Under the pieces are notes generated by a model. The model did no database searches. It was not told the DNA's origin and saw only the letters and a program-made list of their open reading frames with translations. 64,000 nucleotides of DNA from Shewanella sairae (GTDB taxonomy: Bacteria > Pseudomonadota > Gammaproteobacteria > Enterobacterales > Shewanellaceae). Shown here piece by piece: positions 17,187 to 26,036 of this stretch. The translations under genes and the position numbers were made by a program. How positions within the stretch are numbered: position 1 is the stretch's first letter; each line of letters starts with the position of its first letter. The stretch lies in NCBI RefSeq assembly GCF_023283535.1, contig NZ_JAKILT010000001.1, forward strand, positions 124,001 through 188,000, written 5' to 3'.

Positions 17187-17909
17187 CCATGTATGATAAT
17201 TTTTAATGATGCAATATCTAAGTTAAAAAAAACAATACCTTAGACTACATGTTTTTGATTATCATCCTTTTGATTGATTTAACCAACCTTACTCCTAAAT
17301 CGAGAGAATCCTTTGCAGTTAGATTCTCAATTGTTAATGGTAAAGTGCTTGCAGTGATAAATTGAATACGCCTTTAACAACACCGCAGTTTCAATAGCAA
17401 TATCAACCCTCGCCCAAGGCGATCATGATGTTCGGTAAATCGCAAGCCTTAATGGCTTGCTCATCACCCCTGAAGGGTAAAGACCTACGAGTAATTCCCC
17501 CTTTATTGTACTGAGACCAGTTGGTTATTTTTTACTTAGGCTCTCCCATCTTTCTGCTTCCGAATCATTACTTTGGGAGATCAGGCTAACGGCAAGAGGT
17601 TCATTTTATTTAGGAAATAATGCAGTTAAGCCCTAGTCAGGCTGGGACTGTTCAGGCACTACCAACAACTGAAAGTGAGTATAAAGCTGATTAATTAAGC
17701 CGTTATGTGTTTAAGAGAAATGCCAATAATGCTCATACGTTATTTCATTAGTTTTTGTATCGCGAATCCACATGGAAAGGACGTGAATGATTGATTACTC
17801 TAAACTGTAATGGGAGATTTCCGTGTTAAACACCAAGAAACACTAACCTAAATGAGTACACCAATTATTCAGTGCAGATACGCCTGAAGCCGTTGAAAAC
17901 AAGGTGAGA

Positions 17910-17959
17910 GATAACGAAGTTATCAAGCTCTCGAACGAGAGGCAGGATGCCGAAAAGGC
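17910..17959. other. Three consecutive small-loop hairpins
   Basis: Within 50 bases lie GATAAC-GAA-GTTATC (17910-17924), CTCTCGAACGAGAG (17928-17941) and GCC-GAAAA-GGC (17949-17959). The regular spacing suggests a structured RNA or a recombination site, but no known class fits. Confidence 0.5.
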
Positions 17960-18029
17960 GTTTAAATAGGGATATTGTTTGTTTTCGTTGAGCCTGCAAG
18001 GCCAATTCTGTTCCATGCTGAATTTGGCA

Positions 18030-18052
18030 TTCCCTCCGTCCATGGAGGTCAG
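18030..18052. repeat. Dispersed 23-bp repeat, copy A
   Basis: TTCCCTCC...GGAGGTCAG, itself partly palindromic (CCTCC/GGAGG). The reverse complement recurs at 34543-34565 with 21 of 23 bases identical. Confidence 0.7.
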
Positions 18053-18293
18053 GCGTAGTAGCGTCTCGCAGCTGTGTCTGCACATGAGGTCGCTCATTCA
18101 CATCTGACCCATAGGGATATGGGAAATGTCATTATGATGTAGGGAACATCATTGACCATGTGACCACGACATTCGGACACCCTGTTCAGCACCCGCGGCA
18201 GGCGATTAGCAACCATGAAGCTAAAATACAGAACACATTTCCCTGTAGCCACAGCTCAGAAAGATGTAATAAGGCTTCATTTTAAGGCTAAAG

Positions 18294-18737
18294 TTAAGCT
18301 TGTTTACGTTGCTGGACTTTCATCGCACATAAACAGGCTTTACCGCGTAGGGCGGGGCAACTTTGACAAGGCTTGGCTTTGTAAGGCAGGTACAGGTTGA
18401 TTTGAGCTGAATGCTTAACGGTATAGATACTGTTGTTAGCATGGCTTGTGCCTGCGGTGTTAGACATATTAGTCAGATTAACACCTGCACTAAAGCCATC
18501 GTTTGCTGGAATGAGTTTAGTGTAGGCTGAGAACTGATTAATCTTTGCTTCTATACGTTTAAGCTTTAACTGACGTTTGATTATTTTGAGGCGATATTTA
18601 CACAGTTTTGCGGCGCGCTTTTTAAGCGAAATATCACTGTTGCTAAGCTCGGCGTAATAGTTGATTTTCTGCTGGTACTTTGCCAGCTTGCGGCGTGATT
18701 TTTGCTGCTTTTTAACTAACTCATCACTCATCATCAA
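18294..18737 (-). CDS. Small basic hypothetical protein with a Cys cluster
   Basis: 147 residues and strongly basic. The first 80 residues are Lys/Arg-rich and probably helical or coiled coil (KKQQKSRRKLAKYQQK, LKIIKRQLKLKRIEAK). Near the C-terminus is a CQSCPALRGKACLC cluster that could bind zinc. I know no family. An AGGT site six bases before the ATG at 18737 supports the start. It could be nucleic-acid binding from its charge alone (inference). Confidence 0.55.
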   Translation of the reverse strand: MMMSDELVKKQQKSRRKLAKYQQKINYYAELSNSDISLKKRAAKLCKYRLKIIKRQLKLKRIEAKINQFSAYTKLIPANDGFSAGVNLTNMSNTAGTSHANNSIYTVKHSAQINLYLPYKAKPCQSCPALRGKACLCAMKVQQRKQA

Positions 18738-19114
18738 TTACCTAAAATAAAAACAAAATCAATCTAAAAAACAGCAGTGCTAACTTCGCTTATGCTTAAG
18801 GCGTTGCTTGAGAGGGGGCTTAAGACTAAGTCGCAATATTAACGATTAAAATTTATTAGCAGCACGGCCAGGATTTGGCCACTATTGAGTCGTTAGCGCT
18901 GTACTAATATGGTGAGTGTAATGCAATTTAAATTAAATGAAAATCATTATCGTTAAGGTTGGTGTAGATTAGTTATTGCTATTATTCAAACCGTTAAGTG
19001 GTCTGTCGTACATCCGTGTTGTCAAAGGTTTTAATCTGGTTGATAAGGTAGGGCACTTGAAGAGAATGTAATAGCGCTTTTATGAAAGCGCCATAGTGTT
19101 GGACATTAAAAGGC
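18738..19114. other. Intergenic region, nothing recognised
   Basis: About 380 bp of AT-rich sequence between two minus-strand genes. I see no open frame with a ribosome site, no repeat and no clear terminator. It should hold the promoter of the gene ending at 18294. Confidence 0.4.
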
Positions 19115-19621
19115 TTAACTATACGGGTTTTTACCCGCATCAATTAAGGTGAGCAGTAGCCTTAACTCAAACTCAAGCTGGTGATAATCGCCGTCCATAT
19201 GGCAGCAGAGCTGGTAAAAGGATTTATTATGATCTTTCTCTTTTAAGTGAGCTAGTTCGTGCACGACCACCATTCTTAATAGTCCTTCAGGGACTTTTTT
19301 CAGCCGTGAAGAGATACGAATTTCATTTTTAGCTTTCAGTTTGGCACCTTGCTTACGGGCAACATAGGAGTGCAGGCCGAGTGCTTGGTGGCTCAGTGAA
19401 ATTTTATCGTCGAAAATCACTTTTGAGAGTGGTTGGGATTTGCGTAAATACTGGTTTTTAATGTCAATGGTGTAGTCATACAGGGCTTTATCTGTACGAA
19501 TCGCGTGGATCTCAGGGTGGCGCTTAAGTAAGAACTGCCCAAGCTTATCTTGATCTATCAAGCTTTGAACTTGGTCTTGTATATCGCTTGAGTAACCGGC
19601 TAGGTATTTGAGTGGCTGCAT
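19115..19621 (-). CDS. ygjP: YgjP-like zinc metallopeptidase-domain protein
   Basis: Cytoplasmic protein of 168 residues, colinear with E. coli YgjP (PF01863 family). The zinc site HELAHLKEKDHNKSFY shows HExxH plus a third His; it is preceded by KLKAKNEIRISSRL and followed by LCCHMDGDYHQLEFE. The frame is open up to a GTG at 19687, but MQPLKYLAGYSSD at 19621 aligns with the E. coli start, so I use that ATG although its ribosome site is weak. The physiological substrate is unknown. Confidence 0.85.
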   Translation of the reverse strand: MQPLKYLAGYSSDIQDQVQSLIDQDKLGQFLLKRHPEIHAIRTDKALYDYTIDIKNQYLRKSQPLSKVIFDDKISLSHQALGLHSYVARKQGAKLKAKNEIRISSRLKKVPEGLLRMVVVHELAHLKEKDHNKSFYQLCCHMDGDYHQLEFELRLLLTLIDAGKNPYS

Positions 19622-19742
19622 GTTTGACTTAAACTTTATGAAGTTGGTTTTAAGGTGTTGATTTTTTACATTGAAAAGAGGCACCACTTTAAACGATAGC
19701 CTCTAGATATCGCTTTCAAAATAGATGTTTAAGATGTAAAAA

Positions 19743-19762
19743 GGGCGCAATTTAGTGCGCCC
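19743..19762 (-). terminator. Terminator of the DUF3010 gene
   Basis: On the minus strand GGGCGCA pairs with TGCGCCC around six bases and is followed by TTTTT. It lies 30 bp past the stop at 19792. Confidence 0.8.
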
Positions 19763-19791
19763 AATAGTCTCTACTTTGTTAGCGGATATGC

Positions 19792-20235
19792 TTACTCTTC
19801 GTCAGTCTTGTAGATAGTCATGTTATGGAAAGCATAAGCGGCTTCAAATGCGTTCTTTTGGAAACGCTTAAGCTCTAGACCTTCAAAATCAACTTGTGGT
19901 GGATTACGCTTTAGCTGCTCTTTAATGGCAACTGGCGACACAATTGATACTGTAACTGGTAGAATTTGAATCAATGCTTCTAATTTGAAGCTAGTCACGC
20001 TACCTGCGCCTTTGCCTTTTTGCTCACGTTGGATGATAACAATTTCATCAACGCGGTAGTCTTCAATCAACTTACCAAAAGCAAAGTGAAATTCACGCAT
20101 GGTCTCAGTGCTTTCAGAGTTTGAAATCGCGAACGACTTTTGACGGCAATCCGGCACGTTATACGTTTCGCCTTCATAACTTAATAAACTGATGATGGCT
20201 TCGCCACCTTTTAACTCTACGCCACAAACTCTCAT
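19792..20235 (-). CDS. DUF3010 family protein
   Basis: 147 residues beginning MRVCGVELKGGEAIISLLSY, which I recognise as the DUF3010 family of marine gammaproteobacteria. The predicted fold is RNase H-like, from the family's alternating strand pattern (VDEIVIIQREQ after a short helix). The catalytic function is unknown. No signal peptide is seen, so it is cytoplasmic. It is a single-gene transcript with its own terminator at 19743. Confidence 0.75.
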   Translation of the reverse strand: MRVCGVELKGGEAIISLLSYEGETYNVPDCRQKSFAISNSESTETMREFHFAFGKLIEDYRVDEIVIIQREQKGKGAGSVTSFKLEALIQILPVTVSIVSPVAIKEQLKRNPPQVDFEGLELKRFQKNAFEAAYAFHNMTIYKTDEE

Positions 20236-20478
20236 GATAAACCTTAAAAAAACAATATTAGCTGTATTGTAACGCTATTTCTTGAAACGGTCAGCGTTTT
20301 AATGCGCTTTCTAATGTATTCAAATCAAATTTTTCTTTTAAGTGATTACTAGCGAGTTTACTACTGCATATTTAGCTGATGTTTTGCAGAAAATAAGTCG
20401 TTGTGATTACGATAAAATCAGGGGGATTTATTGACGTAATCACTATTCTACGAGCTCTTAGAATTAGCCCATTAAAGA
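20236..20478. other. Intergenic region upstream of the DUF3010 gene
   Basis: AT-rich sequence between the DUF3010 start and the helicase terminator. No gene, repeat or recognisable operator is visible; it should carry the DUF3010 promoter. Confidence 0.4.
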
Positions 20479-20510
20479 AAAGCCGCGGTGAGATGACTCA
20501 CTGCGGCTTT
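20479..20510. terminator. Strong terminator after the DEAD-box helicase gene
   Basis: AAAGCCGCgGTGAG pairs with CTCACtGCGGCTTT around ATGA. Run on the minus strand it ends in T-rich sequence, 36 bp past the helicase stop. Confidence 0.85.
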
Positions 20511-20545
20511 TATAATTAAGCGTGTATCAGATAAAAGCTTGTCGC

Positions 20546-21892
20546 TTAATCTTCTGGTGTGTCTTGTAGCTTAGATTTTGGTTTTCTAAGCATTGGCGCA
20601 TCGCCAACATCAACACCAGTTGCAAAACGTCTATCACGGTTTGCAGCAGCTTTTGCAGCGGTTTTCTTCTTAGCTGTTGCGGCTTTCTTTTTAGCAACGG
20701 CTGCAGGTTTGGCTTTACTCTTAGCTGGCGTTTTGGCTTTAAGGCCGCAGAACTTAGCTTTAAGGCCTTCAAGCTCGCTAAAGCTAAAGGTTTTATTCAA
20801 GAAAGTTTGCACTTGAGTAAAGTTGACCCAGTCTTTAGGACCAACCAGTGAGATTGCATCGCCTTTAGCACCTGCACGGCCTGTACGGCCAATACGGTGT
20901 ACATATTCTTCAGCAAACTTTGGCATATCAAAGTTAATGACCAAAGATACGTTAAGCAAATCTAGACCACGTGAAGCCACATCGGTTGTCACTAGAATTT
21001 GCTGCAGACCGCGGCTAAATTCATCCATAATTTGGTTACGCGCGTTTTGCTTAAGCTCACCGCTTAGTGATGCGGTTTTAAAGCCATCATCAGCTAATTT
21101 CTTTGCCAAACGGTCAGTATCTTGGCGAGTTGCAGTGAAGATAATGATTTGCTTTTGCTGCTCTTCTTTAAGAATACGCGTTAATAGCGCTTCTTTATGA
21201 TCTAAGTGATCACACAAGAAAATACGCTGAGTAATATCTTTGTGCTCTAGGTTGCCCGCACCAATTGCTACATGTTCAGGGAACTTTAATAGCTCGTTAG
21301 CGATGTCGTTAACATCACCGTGATCTAAGGTTGCCGAGAACATTAAGGTTTGACGACGTTTATGGTCAGCGGCAGCGTTAATTTGTTTTAGTTGCTCAGC
21401 AAAACCTAAATCAAGCATACGATCAGCTTCATCTAAAATCAGTAGCTCTAGACCATTAAGGTGCAGATGGTGCTGTTTTAGGTGGTCGGCTAAACGGCCT
21501 GGGGTTGCCACAACAAAATGTGGGTCACGGGCTAGGGCTTTTGCTTGATCGTTAAAGTTTTCACCACCTAGAATTTTAGTGGCTTTAAACTGAGTGTTGG
21601 CAACTAATAAACGTAGTTGGCTGTACACTTGAGTGGCAAGCTCACGGGTCGGCAATAGAATTACCACACGCGGATCGCGCTTACTCAATGCTTTACACGA
21701 AATCAGTCTTTGCATCGCCGGCAATAAAAAGGCTAATGTTTTACCTGAGCCTGTTTTAGAAGACGCCATTAAGTCTTTGCCCGCTAAGGCAACAGGAATG
21801 GCTTGCTCTTGGATCTCTGTTGGGGTGTCAATGCCCATGTGCTTTAGACTTTGTAACAGACGTTGATCCAGTGCGAAATCGGTAAATTGCAA
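20546..21892 (-). CDS. DEAD-box ATP-dependent RNA helicase
   Basis: 448 residues. The helicase core has all motifs in order: Q motif (FTDFALDQRLL...PTEIQ), SSKTGSGKT (I), PTRELA (Ia), TPGRLADH (Ib), LDEADRMLDLGF (II), SATL (III), IIFTATRQ (IV), TTDVASRGLD (V) and HRIGRTGRAG (VI). The C-terminal 70 residues are a Lys/Ala-rich tail (repeated KSKAKP, KKKAA), a common RNA-binding extension. It probably works in ribosome assembly or cold-shock RNA remodelling. I cannot assign it to SrmB, RhlE or DeaD, hence no symbol. Confidence 0.93.
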   Translation of the reverse strand: MQFTDFALDQRLLQSLKHMGIDTPTEIQEQAIPVALAGKDLMASSKTGSGKTLAFLLPAMQRLISCKALSKRDPRVVILLPTRELATQVYSQLRLLVANTQFKATKILGGENFNDQAKALARDPHFVVATPGRLADHLKQHHLHLNGLELLILDEADRMLDLGFAEQLKQINAAADHKRRQTLMFSATLDHGDVNDIANELLKFPEHVAIGAGNLEHKDITQRIFLCDHLDHKEALLTRILKEEQQKQIIIFTATRQDTDRLAKKLADDGFKTASLSGELKQNARNQIMDEFSRGLQQILVTTDVASRGLDLLNVSLVINFDMPKFAEEYVHRIGRTGRAGAKGDAISLVGPKDWVNFTQVQTFLNKTFSFSELEGLKAKFCGLKAKTPAKSKAKPAAVAKKKAATAKKKTAAKAAANRDRRFATGVDVGDAPMLRKPKSKLQDTPED

Positions 21893-22143
21893 AGGTGTAC
21901 TCCATAAATGATACGACCGCGTATTATAACCTACAGATTTGCGATTACGCTACGAATACCCATCAACTTTGTACTTCACTTGGCGATATATCTGCTAAAA
22001 TGCGCTTCTTTGCAGGTAAGTTTGCTTTTAATAGGTTTAAGCCTGATTACCTTGTAGCTGAAATTAAGCAATATTCATTGGTAAGCTGCAGAGGATTAAA
22101 CCTTGTGCCTGCTGGTTAAATTGAGTTGTGGAGTCATTAAAGA

Positions 22144-23136
22144 GTGTCGACAAATAAACAAGCTGTACGAATTGGATTAGCGTTAGGCAGTGGCGCGGCT
22201 AAAGGTTGGGCGCATATTGGCGTGCTTAATGGCCTAGCAAAGATGGGCGTTTACCCGGATAAAATCGCTGGCTGTTCGATTGGGGCATTAGTCGGCGCTG
22301 CTTATGCTAATGATCATCTTGAAGAGCTTGAAGATTGGGTTCGTAGTTTTAGTAGTTGGGACGTTTTAGGCTTAATGGACCTGAGCTGGGGCCGCGGTGG
22401 CTTAATTGGCGGTGAGCGTGTATTCGACGTGCTGCAAAAACGTATTGGCGACTTACAAATTAACGATCTAAAAAGACCGTTTGCGGCGGTGGCAACCGAT
22501 CTGTATTCGGGGCAAGAAATTTGGTTTACCGAAGGTGATCTGCGCCACGCAGTGCGAGCATCGTGTTCAATGCCGGGTATTCTGCCGCCGGTAAAAGTAG
22601 GTAATCGATGGTTAGTTGATGGCGCGGTGGTTAACCCTGTGCCGGTATCGGTTAGCCGTGCAATGGACGTTGACTTGGTGATCGCTGTTGACTTACATGG
22701 CTTAAAGCGAGGCCGTATGCAAGTATTGCCGGTGAATATGAAAAGCGATAAACCAACGGTAGAAGAAGTCAAAGAAGCAGAAAAGCACCAAGATAATGGT
22801 TTTACTGATTTATTGGCTCGAGGCCGTGATTACATTACAGGCTTAACCGAGAAGTTTTCTCTTGGTGGTAAAGCCGATGCGCCGCAAAACCCTAACCCAG
22901 GTATGCTGGCTGTGATGTCACAATCAATGGATATTTTAGAGCAGCGCCATAAGCGCGCGCGTTTGATGGGCGATCCGCCTGATATCTGCATTGTGCCTGA
23001 CTTAGGTGATATTGGCACCATGGAGTTTCATCGTGCTGAAGAAGCCATTGCTGCCGGTGAAGCGGCTGTTGAAAAAGTGGCGCACTTAATTGAAGCGGCG
23101 CTTGCACAGCATTCCACTGACATTGTGAGATCGTAG
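22144..23136 (+). CDS. rssA: Patatin-like phospholipase RssA
   Basis: 330 residues matching E. coli RssA end to end. Patatin motifs are present: oxyanion GSGAAKGWAHIG, nucleophile elbow GCSIGALVG (Ser) and the catalytic DGA in WLVDGAVVNP. A serine-aspartate dyad lipid acyl hydrolase is therefore expected. Compared with E. coli it has a longer insert around residues 200-260 (KSDKPTVEEVKEAEKHQ). The start is a GTG; no better in-frame start lies nearby. It diverges from the helicase gene and is followed by a strong terminator. Confidence 0.9.
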   Translation: MSTNKQAVRIGLALGSGAAKGWAHIGVLNGLAKMGVYPDKIAGCSIGALVGAAYANDHLEELEDWVRSFSSWDVLGLMDLSWGRGGLIGGERVFDVLQKRIGDLQINDLKRPFAAVATDLYSGQEIWFTEGDLRHAVRASCSMPGILPPVKVGNRWLVDGAVVNPVPVSVSRAMDVDLVIAVDLHGLKRGRMQVLPVNMKSDKPTVEEVKEAEKHQDNGFTDLLARGRDYITGLTEKFSLGGKADAPQNPNPGMLAVMSQSMDILEQRHKRARLMGDPPDICIVPDLGDIGTMEFHRAEEAIAAGEAAVEKVAHLIEAALAQHSTDIVRS

Positions 23137-23177
23137 AATCGGACCATGTGCTATTGAAAGATGCTGTTGTAAAATTT

Positions 23178-23202
23178 AAAAAGGCGCAAATAGCGCCTTT
23201 TT
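23178..23202. terminator. Bidirectional terminator between rssA and the CurA-like gene
   Basis: AAAAAGGCGC and GCGCCTTTTT form a perfect 10-bp stem with a five-base loop between two convergent genes. Confidence 0.9.
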
Positions 23203-23232
23203 GCTCTTTAAATATTCACTGTGAATATTTGA

Positions 23233-24231
23233 CTAGCCTAATTTAACTACCATCTTGCCACGGTTTTTGCCTTCAAATAGGCCGATAAAGGCATCTGGCG
23301 CTTGGCTTAAGCCTTCATAGATGGTTTGCTCTGCATGGATTTTGCCTGCAGTCAACCATTGCCCCATTTGTGCTGCAAACTCGCCGTAATGATCCCAATG
23401 CTCAAATACAATGAAACCTTCAATTTTCAGTTTCTTGATAATGATCTGTGCAAGGTTACTTGGTCCTGGCGTAGGGGCGGTATCATTATATTGCGCAATC
23501 ATGCCACACACGGCGATTCGACCGTGATCTTTCATATGATTAAGTGCTGCGCTCAGATGCTCGCCGCCGACATTTTCAAAATAAACGTCAAGGCCCTCTG
23601 GTGCGGCTTCGCCAAGTGCGGCGTCTAAATCGCCACAGGTTTTATAGTTAATCACTGCATCGATACCTAACTTATTGAGATACTCGACCTTTTCATCGCT
23701 ACCTACGGATGCAATCACACGTGCGCCCATTAGTTTACCAATTTGCGTCACAACGCTACCGACCGCGCCAGAGGCGGCAGATACAAATAAGGTTTCGCCC
23801 GCTTTTAACTCGGCAATTCGATTAAGCCCTGTCCATGCGGTCATGCCTGGCATACCGAGCACCCCAAGAAAGTGTGATTCACACAGTGGTGTGTCTGGCA
23901 GGCGAGTGATTTCAGTGCCATCGGTAATAAAGTGGCTGCGCCAGCCCAACATACTGTTGACCTTGCTGCCCACAGGGAAATCTGGATTGAGCGATTCAAT
24001 CACTTCACCAATTGCGCCGCCTTCTAATGCTTTACCTAGTTCAAAAGGGGCGATATAGCTCTTTCTATCTATCATGCGTCCACGCATGTAAGGGTCAACC
24101 GACATCCATAGGTTTTTAACTAAAAACTCACCGGACTTAATGGCTGCTAGTGTTAGCTCTGCTTGGTCAAAGTTGTCGTTTGTTGGCATGCCTTCAGGGC
24201 GAGATTTGAGTTGAATCACTTGAGATTTCAT
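23233..24231 (-). CDS. NADP-dependent MDR oxidoreductase, CurA/YncB-like
   Basis: A 332-residue zinc-free medium-chain reductase of the leukotriene B4 12-hydroxydehydrogenase/CurA group, expected to reduce activated C=C bonds of enones with NADPH. Seen are LWMSVDPYMRGRM near the N-terminus, the nucleotide-binding AASGAVGSVVTQIGK, and YFENVGGEHLSAAL, all typical. Zinc ligands of the alcohol dehydrogenase branch are absent. The ATG at 24231 has AAGGA upstream; the frame extends to 24282 without a ribosome site. It is divergent from a MarR-type gene and likely its target. Confidence 0.88.
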   Translation of the reverse strand: MKSQVIQLKSRPEGMPTNDNFDQAELTLAAIKSGEFLVKNLWMSVDPYMRGRMIDRKSYIAPFELGKALEGGAIGEVIESLNPDFPVGSKVNSMLGWRSHFITDGTEITRLPDTPLCESHFLGVLGMPGMTAWTGLNRIAELKAGETLFVSAASGAVGSVVTQIGKLMGARVIASVGSDEKVEYLNKLGIDAVINYKTCGDLDAALGEAAPEGLDVYFENVGGEHLSAALNHMKDHGRIAVCGMIAQYNDTAPTPGPSNLAQIIIKKLKIEGFIVFEHWDHYGEFAAQMGQWLTAGKIHAEQTIYEGLSQAPDAFIGLFEGKNRGKMVVKLG

Positions 24232-24246
24232 ATCTTTCCTTAATTT

Positions 24247-24317
24247 ATTTGTGCGCAAAGTAATTAGGGGCATCATAAGCAAAGCAAATTAACATTGCAA
24301 ATGCTTTGCGCGCAAAG
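24247..24317. promoter_or_regulatory. Paired operator-like palindromes between curA-like and marR-like genes
   Basis: CTTTGCGCGCAAAG (24304-24317) is a perfect palindrome. A related imperfect copy, TTTGTGCGCAAAG, lies at about 24248-24260, just before the oxidoreductase ribosome site. Shared GCGCAAAG half-sites between divergent genes fit autoregulation and repression by the adjacent MarR-family protein (inference). Confidence 0.65.
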
Positions 24318-24408
24318 TATTTGCGTGTAAGTAATGGCAGCTTGCTAGTGTTAACCTTTGATGTAAGGTAATATTAGCGCTATCTCACCTAACTTAAGTT
24401 TATGCGTT

Positions 24409-24861
24409 GTGACTGATAATCCGCAAAATTCCCAAGCGAATGCTAGCCTTTCTGACAATGTTTGCTTTGCGCTATATACAGCGGCAAATGCGTTAATGCG
24501 TGCCTATCGACCGTTACTAGAGCGCTATGAGTTAACTTACCCACAATATCTGGTGATGCAAGCTTTATGGCTGCAAGACAGAGTTAGCTTAACCCAAGTA
24601 TCGCAATCAACTCGTCTAGATATGGGAACCTTAACCCCAATCGTTAAACGACTAGAAGCAAAAGGCTTTTTACAGCGTTTAGCCGATGAAACTGATGAGC
24701 GTAAAAAAGTCATAGCTCTGACTGTGACCGGGCTTGAGCTGCAAGTTGAAGCCTTAGCGCTGAAGCAGACGCTATTAGACAAAGTGGATATGCAGCCTGA
24801 AGCCGTTGAACAACTTAGGCAGCTATGTTTAAACTTAACTCATGAGTTGACGCAAAAGTAA
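24409..24861 (+). CDS. MarR-family regulator, OhrR-like
   Basis: 150 residues with a MarR winged helix: LTYPQYLVMQALW, recognition region SLTQVSQSTRLDMGTLTPIVKRLEAKGFL, and the DERKKVIALT wing. The N-terminal VCFALYTA matches the peroxide-sensing cysteine segment of OhrR proteins, so it is probably a thiol-based redox or electrophile sensor. It starts with GTG. Facing the CurA-like reductase and its operator palindromes, it likely represses that gene until an oxidant or reactive carbonyl appears (inference). Confidence 0.85.
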   Translation: MTDNPQNSQANASLSDNVCFALYTAANALMRAYRPLLERYELTYPQYLVMQALWLQDRVSLTQVSQSTRLDMGTLTPIVKRLEAKGFLQRLADETDERKKVIALTVTGLELQVEALALKQTLLDKVDMQPEAVEQLRQLCLNLTHELTQK

Positions 24862-24941
24862 GCAGTTGTTTTTAAAGTTGATAAGTCGGCACGTTAAATG
24901 CTTTAGCTAAGCTATCTAACGATTACGCCGGCTTTTTGACA

Positions 24942-25625
24942 ATGAATCCACTGAGCAGTATTAACCAGTCAATCAACAACAATGCGTTATCTGACGCCTA
25001 TGGTGTGAATAGCGGTCAGTCAAATGTCGGCAATGCTGCTAGCGTCGCTAACGCAAGTGCCAAGCCTGTTAATCCCGCTGCCAGTGACTTGACGACCAAA
25101 GACAACACTTTAGTGTTGTCTGGTCGTGCTGAACGTGCACAAAAGATAGAAGCCATGGCTAATGACTTCTTTAAAGGTGGTAACTTCACTTCGGCGCAAC
25201 TGCCACAGTTAATTCAACGTTTATATCAAGACGGCATTTTGTCAGAAGGTCAGCTTAATCGCCTGTCTAACAGCGGCTTTGATATTCCCCCTGCGAGTGA
25301 ACAGTCGCTATTTGGCTTTATAGATGAGCAGCGGTCCGCTTTGGGTGACTCAGAAGAAGATAAAAAGATGGCACAGATGTTAGATGATGCAAAATGGGTT
25401 ATGGGCGCGATGGATGTGTCACAGTCTCCGCTTGTTGCTCAAAAGGCTAATCGTGTTTCTAGTCAGATAACGGAATTGCTGCAGTCAGACAGGCCATTAA
25501 CCGATGAGCAAAGAAATCACTATCAAGGGATCAAATCGCTCATGCAGTTAACCTCTATGACGGGAGAGCACCAACAAGAAAATGGTCAGATTAATAGTTA
25601 CCTCGCTTTAGCTAAACGACATTAA
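24942..25625 (+). CDS. Hypothetical protein, low-complexity N-terminus
   Basis: About 227 residues. The first 60 are Asn/Ser/Ala-rich and probably disordered. The remainder is predicted helical with an acidic stretch (GDSEEDKKMAQML). No signal peptide, membrane segment or known motif is seen. The ATG at 24942 follows a TTG two codons earlier; neither has a strong ribosome site. It lies 80 bp after the MarR-like gene in the same direction. Confidence 0.65.
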   Translation: MNPLSSINQSINNNALSDAYGVNSGQSNVGNAASVANASAKPVNPAASDLTTKDNTLVLSGRAERAQKIEAMANDFFKGGNFTSAQLPQLIQRLYQDGILSEGQLNRLSNSGFDIPPASEQSLFGFIDEQRSALGDSEEDKKMAQMLDDAKWVMGAMDVSQSPLVAQKANRVSSQITELLQSDRPLTDEQRNHYQGIKSLMQLTSMTGEHQQENGQINSYLALAKRH

Positions 25626-25913
25626 ACTGCCATGGTTTTTATGGCATTGAGTTGGCTTTTAGTAAGCTAATTTTGCTGCGCTTTGCTTCACGATGTTTTT
25701 ATTGTTTGTTTGTACATTTAAGCTTTTCTAGCCCATCCAATAGCTTGCGAGCACAGCTCAAGTTAGCGAGTTTATTTTTCATATTTTTATCCACAATTTA
25801 TACCTTTATTATCCTGTCACTATCGCTGTTAACAGTCTTCGTCAAGCGCATAATTTGAGATAAGTGTGTTTATTGGCAGAACTGTTTTCTTATTGTCTTC
25901 CTCTTTTAAAATC

Positions 25914-25927
25914 ATGATCTGGATCAA
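25914..25927. promoter_or_regulatory. FNR/EtrA-type binding site upstream of nrdD
   Basis: ATGATCTGGATCAA matches the FNR consensus TTGAT-N4-ATCAA at nine of ten fixed positions, 110 bp before nrdD. Anaerobic activation of nrdDG by the Shewanella FNR homologue EtrA is expected. Confidence 0.75.
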
Positions 25928-25986
25928 AGTACTCAATCTGATTTTATAGCTTAATGCGCCACATATTGTGATGTATTGAAAAAGTG

Positions 25987-26002
25987 GCACTATATATAGT
26001 GT
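25987..26002. promoter_or_regulatory. NrdR box upstream of nrdD
   Basis: GCACTATATATAGTGT is close to the NrdR consensus and contains a perfect CACTATATATAGTG palindrome. A weaker candidate (CACATATTGTG) lies about three helical turns upstream at 25960-25970, the usual pairing distance. NrdR repression of nrdDG by (d)ATP state is expected. Confidence 0.8.
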
Positions 26003-26036
26003 TACTTAGTAACGAGAGCTGAAGAGGATTTATACA

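Larger units (their letters stand above)
17187..18293. other. 1.1-kb region without a convincing gene, rich in short hairpins
   Basis: No frame here has coding character. Two overlapping minus-strand frames at 17843-18101 are open but lack ribosome sites. The segment 17822-18150 contains a cluster of hairpins and a 23-bp element that recurs, inverted and with two changes, at 34543-34565. The region flanks the Rhs locus and resembles a dispersed intergenic repeat family or decayed mobile DNA. Confidence 0.5.
25626..26036. other. nrdD upstream region
   Basis: A 410-bp region with no supported gene. It carries the FNR-type site and the NrdR box described separately. A plus-strand hydrophobic frame at 25652-25858 lacks a ribosome site and is taken as chance. 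Confidence 0.6.

Noticed and set aside
17843..18101. Two overlapping minus-strand frames of about 80 codons
   Set aside because: No ribosome site, no consistent protein character, and the DNA is better explained by hairpins and dispersed repeats.
20559..21200. Plus-strand frames inside the DEAD-box helicase gene
   Set aside because: They are antisense to a fully motif-supported helicase.
25652..25858. 68-codon hydrophobic plus-strand frame
   Set aside because: No ribosome site and AT-rich composition that produces Leu/Phe/Ser by chance.
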